From the NCBI RefSeq assembly GCF_040546025.1, contig NZ_JBEPNA010000003.1, positions 62,001-126,000 of the forward strand: 64,000 bases of DNA. The letters run 5' to 3'. Positions 60,847 to 64,000 of the stretch are shown here, one piece after another (position 1 is the first letter of the stretch; every line of letters begins with the position of its first letter). The DNA is from Marisediminicola sp040546025 (GTDB lineage: Bacteria > Actinomycetota > Actinomycetes > Actinomycetales > Microbacteriaceae). The position numbers and the translations under genes were made by a program. The notes beneath the pieces were generated by a model. That model did no database searches, was not told the origin of the DNA, and worked only from the letters and a program-made list of their open reading frames with translations.

Positions 60847-61347
60847 CTAGCTCTTGTCGCTGCTGCCCTCGCTGCTGGCTGCGGTGTCGTTCTCTGTGCT
60901 CGAGTCGCTGCCCGTGACCTTGTCGGCGACGCCCTTCGCGGCCTCAGCGACCTTCTCGCTCACGTCCTTCGCGGTGTCGGCGATCTTCGACGCGGCATCC
61001 ACCGCTCCGGCGGCGGCGACCTTGGCGCCCTCGGAAACCGACTGGCCGGCGATCTTCGACGTGCCCGCGATCTTCTCCCCAGCTGCCTTGGCTCCCTCGG
61101 CAGCGACTTTCGAGCCCTCGGCGATCTTCTGCGCGGCGACCTTGGCGCCTTCGGCAACCTTGTCCGCGACGATAGGGGCGTTCTCCTTGACGAAGTCTTC
61201 CGCTTCGTGAACGACCTTCTGCACGCGTGGGTCCTCCCACGCCTCGGTGCTCTTCGCCTTGAGGCGCTCGTAGGGCGCCCGGCCCGATCGGGCGCCGAGT
61301 ACATATCCGGCGGCGAGCCCGACGATGAAAATCAGTTTGAGGCGCAT
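60847..61347 (-). CDS. Membrane-tethered repeat protein (YtxH/LEA-like)
   Basis: A 166-residue protein. The N-terminal hydrophobic segment with GLAAGYVLGARSGRAPYERLK is typical of YtxH-like proteins. The rest is a series of roughly 11-residue Ala/Lys/Glu-rich repeats such as KVAEGAKVAAQ, KIAEGSKVAAE and KVAEAAKGVAD, predicted to form an amphipathic helix. The acidic Ser-rich tail is disordered. Such repeats resemble LEA group 3 proteins linked with desiccation. The role is inferred. It is a single gene. Confidence 0.85.
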   Translation of the reverse strand: MRLKLIFIVGLAAGYVLGARSGRAPYERLKAKSTEAWEDPRVQKVVHEAEDFVKENAPIVADKVAEGAKVAAQKIAEGSKVAAEGAKAAGEKIAGTSKIAGQSVSEGAKVAAAGAVDAASKIADTAKDVSEKVAEAAKGVADKVTGSDSSTENDTAASSEGSSDKS

Positions 61348-61457
61348 TGCGGAATCCTTTGGTCGAAAACGATCTCGTGTGTGACGCGTGGTTCTACGCT
61401 ACTTCGTACCCGCCGAGCGTGCGACCACGGACGGGCCGACGGACGTGCACGCCGAAC

Positions 61458-62195
61458 TTATCGCCCCAGCGAGTTCAGGAATCGGCGGCGCCAGCGAAGC
61501 ACGGGTTGCTCTCGAACCCCGTGCACGGCCACAGTGTGCATCGCCCGCTTGGTGCGGATCAGCATCGACACAGGTCCGGAGAACGGGCGGGAGGAGATCC
61601 CCACCTCGAGCCGCCGATCGACAAGCACGGTCGAGGCGGGGCCGAGATGGTAGCTCAGGTCGAAGTCGTCGTGCACGTCGGGGTCGTCGCGGTGCACTCC
61701 GGCCGAAACCTCGCGCCAGACGCACGCCCTGATGGCAAAGTTCGACCCGAACAGCGGACGATGGGCGAGGGCGCCGTGCGCCAACACGAAGTAGGCGCGC
61801 ATGTAGAAGACGTCGGCGAGTGCGCGGCGCACGGGTCCCAGCTTGTAGAAACGTCCGGGGCCGGTGATGGCCGCGGCCTCCGGATGCGCGTCGAGTTCGC
61901 TCGCGATGCGCTCGAGCCAGTCGTCGCCGGGTCGGGAGTCGGCGTCGCAGCGGGCGATGACGTCGCCGCTCGCGTGATCGAAGCCCGTCGCTGCGGCGGC
62001 CCAGATGCCTTTCCTGCGTTCCGGAATCACGGTCGCTCCGTGCCGCAGGGCGACCAGCGCGCTGTCGTCGGAGCTGTCGTTGTCCACCACGATGATCTCG
62101 AGCGCGGGGATCGTCTGGCCTGTGAGGGCAGACAGGCAGAGGTCGAGTTCTCGCGCGTCGTTTTTGACAGGCACGACGACACTGATTCTTGTCAC
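61458..62195 (-). CDS. Family 2 glycosyltransferase
   Basis: A 245-residue GT-A fold enzyme. Nucleotide-sugar motifs are ISVVVPVKND at the N-terminus, EIIVVDNDSSDDS, and the metal-binding ARCDADSRPGDDWL (D-x-D). The C-terminus has amphipathic stretches (RRRFLNSLGR) but no clear membrane helix. The donor and acceptor are unknown. GTG 62195 overlaps the ligD stop (GTGA), so it is translationally coupled to ligD. The longer open frame to 62531 is shadow of ligD. Confidence 0.88.
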   Translation of the reverse strand: MTRISVVVPVKNDARELDLCLSALTGQTIPALEIIVVDNDSSDDSALVALRHGATVIPERRKGIWAAAATGFDHASGDVIARCDADSRPGDDWLERIASELDAHPEAAAITGPGRFYKLGPVRRALADVFYMRAYFVLAHGALAHRPLFGSNFAIRACVWREVSAGVHRDDPDVHDDFDLSYHLGPASTVLVDRRLEVGISSRPFSGPVSMLIRTKRAMHTVAVHGVREQPVLRWRRRFLNSLGR

Positions 62196-64000
62196 GTAGT
62201 TTCCCGCGCGACATCGGCCGCGTTCTTGTCTGGTCTCCATCCGCGCCAGGCGGGATGACGCAGTCGTCCTGTCGACGTCCACTCGGCGAACTCTACCTCT
62301 CCGACGAGCGTGGGGGCGAGCCAGTGCGCGTCGGCCGCGTCGCCCCGTGGTACGTCGTCGAAGGGGGACTCCCGGCATTCCAGCCCACGGAAGCGGGCGG
62401 CGAGCTCGTCGAGGGCGCGGTCGCTGAATCCGCTGCCGACGCGCCCGACGTAGTGCAGGGAGCCGTCGCCGGGCACGCCGAGCAGGAGCGAGCCGACCGA
62501 GCCGGCGCGGTGCCCCCGGCCCGGGCGCCACCCGCCGATGACGACCTCCTGGGTCAGGCTGTTCTTCACCTTGATCCAGCTGCGGGAGCGCCGTCCCTCC
62601 GCGTACGTGCTGGCGCGTTTCTTGGCGACGATGCCCTCGAGGCCCAGCTCGATGCTCGCGGCGATGGCCGCGTCGGCATCCCCGTCGAACACGGGCGACA
62701 CCTCGATCGGGCCGCGCCCGGTGACACCTTTCTCCAGCAGCGCCCGGCGATCGGACCAGGGCCGCCCGATGAGGGACTCGTCATTCGCCTCGAGCAGGTC
62801 GAACACGACGAAGCGAGCCGGATGCCGCCTGGCCGCGGCCCTGGCGTCGCCGCCGCTGAGGTTCATCCGGGTCTGGAGCAGGCCGAAGTCGGGCCGGGCC
62901 CGGGAATTGAACACGACGATCTCGCCGTCGAGCACCGCTGTGCCGTGCTCGAGGAGGGAATCGTCCACCGCCTCGCGCATCTCGGCGAGGTCGGGGTAGC
63001 TCCCGGTCAGGTCGTTGCCGTTGCGGCTGGTGAACGTCACGGCATCCGGTCCGACGGCGGCGATCGCGCGGATGCCGTCCCACTTCATCTCGATCGCCCA
63101 GTCGTCGTCGTTCTCGTTCACGTCGGCGCGGGTTCCGAGCGTCGCGAGCATCGGCGCGCTCGCCCTGCGCGCAGTCGCGGACGGCGACGTGCTCGGCGCG
63201 CGCTCATTCGTCCCCGGCCCCACGGCCCTGGAGCGAGGGGAGCGCATGAGGTGGATCAGCCACTTGTCGTCGCCCGTGTGGATGAGCGCGTACTTGTTGG
63301 TGCCGTGACTCTCGCCGTGCACGGTGACGATGACCTCCTCGCCCTCGCGCCACTTCTCGAGTTCGTAGGTTCCGGCGTCCCAGATCGTGACTTCCCCGGC
63401 GCCATACTCACCCGGCGGGATGATGCCCTCGAAGGTGCCGTACTCGAGGGGATGATCCTCGGTCTGTACGGCGAGGTGGTTCGTGCGCGGATCGCTGGGC
63501 ATGCCCTTGGGCAGCGCCCAGCTCACGAGCACCCCATCGTGCTCGAGCCGGAAGTCGAAATGCAGCCGGCGGGCGTGGTGCTCCTGAATCACGAAGCTCC
63601 TGCCGTCCGTGGCCGGGGCGGTGGACTCCGGCACGGGCTCCGGCGTCTTCGACCGGTCGCGCATGCTCCGGTACTTGTCGAGCCGGTCTTTGGATTCGGC
63701 GGTCGGCTCGAAGTGCGCCATTCGTCGTTGGGTCGGCTCGAGCGCCGCGAGGTGGCCGGCGCTGAGCCCGGCGAGCGGGTCGCCGTGACGGGAGAGCCGG
63801 TCGAGCACGTCGCGGTAGTCGAGCTGAGCGAGTCGGGGCGACGAGAGCTCGCGCCAGGTGCGCGGCGCCGCCACCGTCGGCCGGAGGCGCCCCCGCAGCG
63901 AGTAGGGCGTGATCGTGGTCTTGCTCTGGTTGTTCTGGCTCCAGTCGACGAGCACCTTGCCGCCCCGCAACGCCTTCTTCATGTCGCTCACGACGAGGTC
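62192..64000 (-). CDS. ligD: ATP-dependent DNA ligase LigD, partial (N-terminus beyond window)
   Basis: 603 visible codons on the minus strand remain open to the right edge. Order in the protein is the end of the polymerase/primase domain (VVSDMKKALRGGKVLVDWSQ, TVAAPRTWRELSS), then the phosphoesterase domain with FVIQEHHARRLHFDFRLEHDG, then the ligase with nucleophile Lys in AIEMKWDGIRA (63083-63085), GEIVVF, LEGIVAKK and WIKVK, and an OB fold. Pol-PE-Lig is the mycobacterial order. It works with Ku in non-homologous end joining, although Ku is not in the window. The stop overlaps a GT2 gene. Confidence 0.95.
   Translation of the reverse strand, partial: DLVVSDMKKALRGGKVLVDWSQNNQSKTTITPYSLRGRLRPTVAAPRTWRELSSPRLAQLDYRDVLDRLSRHGDPLAGLSAGHLAALEPTQRRMAHFEPTAESKDRLDKYRSMRDRSKTPEPVPESTAPATDGRSFVIQEHHARRLHFDFRLEHDGVLVSWALPKGMPSDPRTNHLAVQTEDHPLEYGTFEGIIPPGEYGAGEVTIWDAGTYELEKWREGEEVIVTVHGESHGTNKYALIHTGDDKWLIHLMRSPRSRAVGPGTNERAPSTSPSATARRASAPMLATLGTRADVNENDDDWAIEMKWDGIRAIAAVGPDAVTFTSRNGNDLTGSYPDLAEMREAVDDSLLEHGTAVLDGEIVVFNSRARPDFGLLQTRMNLSGGDARAAARRHPARFVVFDLLEANDESLIGRPWSDRRALLEKGVTGRGPIEVSPVFDGDADAAIAASIELGLEGIVAKKRASTYAEGRRSRSWIKVKNSLTQEVVIGGWRPGRGHRAGSVGSLLLGVPGDGSLHYVGRVGSGFSDRALDELAARFRGLECRESPFDDVPRGDAADAHWLAPTLVGEVEFAEWTSTGRLRHPAWRGWRPDKNAADVARETT

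Overview
The window is a compact, high-GC chromosomal segment of an actinobacterium, most likely a member of the Microbacteriaceae. This placement is inferred from very high GC in third codon positions, frequent GTG/TTG starts, a mycoredoxin and a maleylpyruvate-isomerase-like (mycothiol-type) protein, a clpS-DUF2017 pair, an SCO4848-type membrane protein and a multidomain LigD. No insertion sequence, phage, plasmid or CRISPR array was seen. The content looks like ordinary chromosome, with a few accessory-looking spots: around 22.1-23.9 kb next to tRNA-Arg, the repeats at about 19.15 and 57.0-57.4 kb, and the gene-poor stretch at 60.06-60.85 kb.

Layout. 1-3.3 kb (minus): a partial membrane protein with a 14-codon ORF overlapping its start, a DUF998 membrane protein, a YceI protein and an aldo/keto reductase. 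3.4-7.6 kb (plus): two tandem exported M23 peptidase paralogues, the second lacking a zinc ligand, then an MpaB-type oxygenase and DNA polymerase IV. 7.6-13.9 kb (minus): a translationally coupled treX-treY-treZ operon converting glycogen/maltodextrin to trehalose. 14-19.1 kb (plus): a GNAT gene, then a TPP riboswitch heading ykoE-ykoD-ykoC, a uridine-kinase-like P-loop protein and a rhodanese, with nearly every junction overlapping. 19.3-21.3 kb (minus): tRNA-His, clpS, DUF2017 and a zinc metallopeptidase (the three CDSs overlap), plus oligoribonuclease. 21.4-30.7 kb: mostly plus-strand housekeeping and stress genes (msrA, SSB paralogue, ettA, thioesterase) with tRNA-Arg and a GH26-like lipoprotein.

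30.7-48 kb: TesB, an MFS exporter, a ROK kinase, an SRPBCC protein, a deoC-ALDH-half-ALDH operon preceded by a perfect palindrome, and a 1101-residue GH16 glucanase. The GH16 domain interrupts a carbohydrate-binding-like domain, and a CebR-type operator lies inside the first codons of the gene. After these come an SDR/DUF2867-like protein, a GDSL esterase, a Stealth-family phosphotransferase and a cyclic-nucleotide-type phosphodiesterase. 48-64 kb: an SNF2 helicase, an oligopeptidase-mycoredoxin-maltokinase operon, a CYTH-CHAD protein, a 202-bp tandem duplication, a glutathionyl-hydroquinone-reductase-like protein, a class IV PLP enzyme, an LEA-like membrane-tethered repeat protein, a family 2 glycosyltransferase and a partial ligD.

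Themes. Alpha-glucan/trehalose metabolism appears twice (treXYZ and maltokinase). Thiamine acquisition is under TPP control. Deoxyribose catabolism runs to acetaldehyde and acetate. Extracellular beta-glucan and mannan degradation, cell-wall remodelling, and redox or desiccation defence are also represented. The most distinctive observations are the nested GH16 architecture with its intragenic operator, the kinase-rhodanese extension of the TPP-controlled ECF operon, the coupled clpS-DUF2017-metallopeptidase cluster, the ALDH half-enzyme, and the degenerate M23 duplicate.
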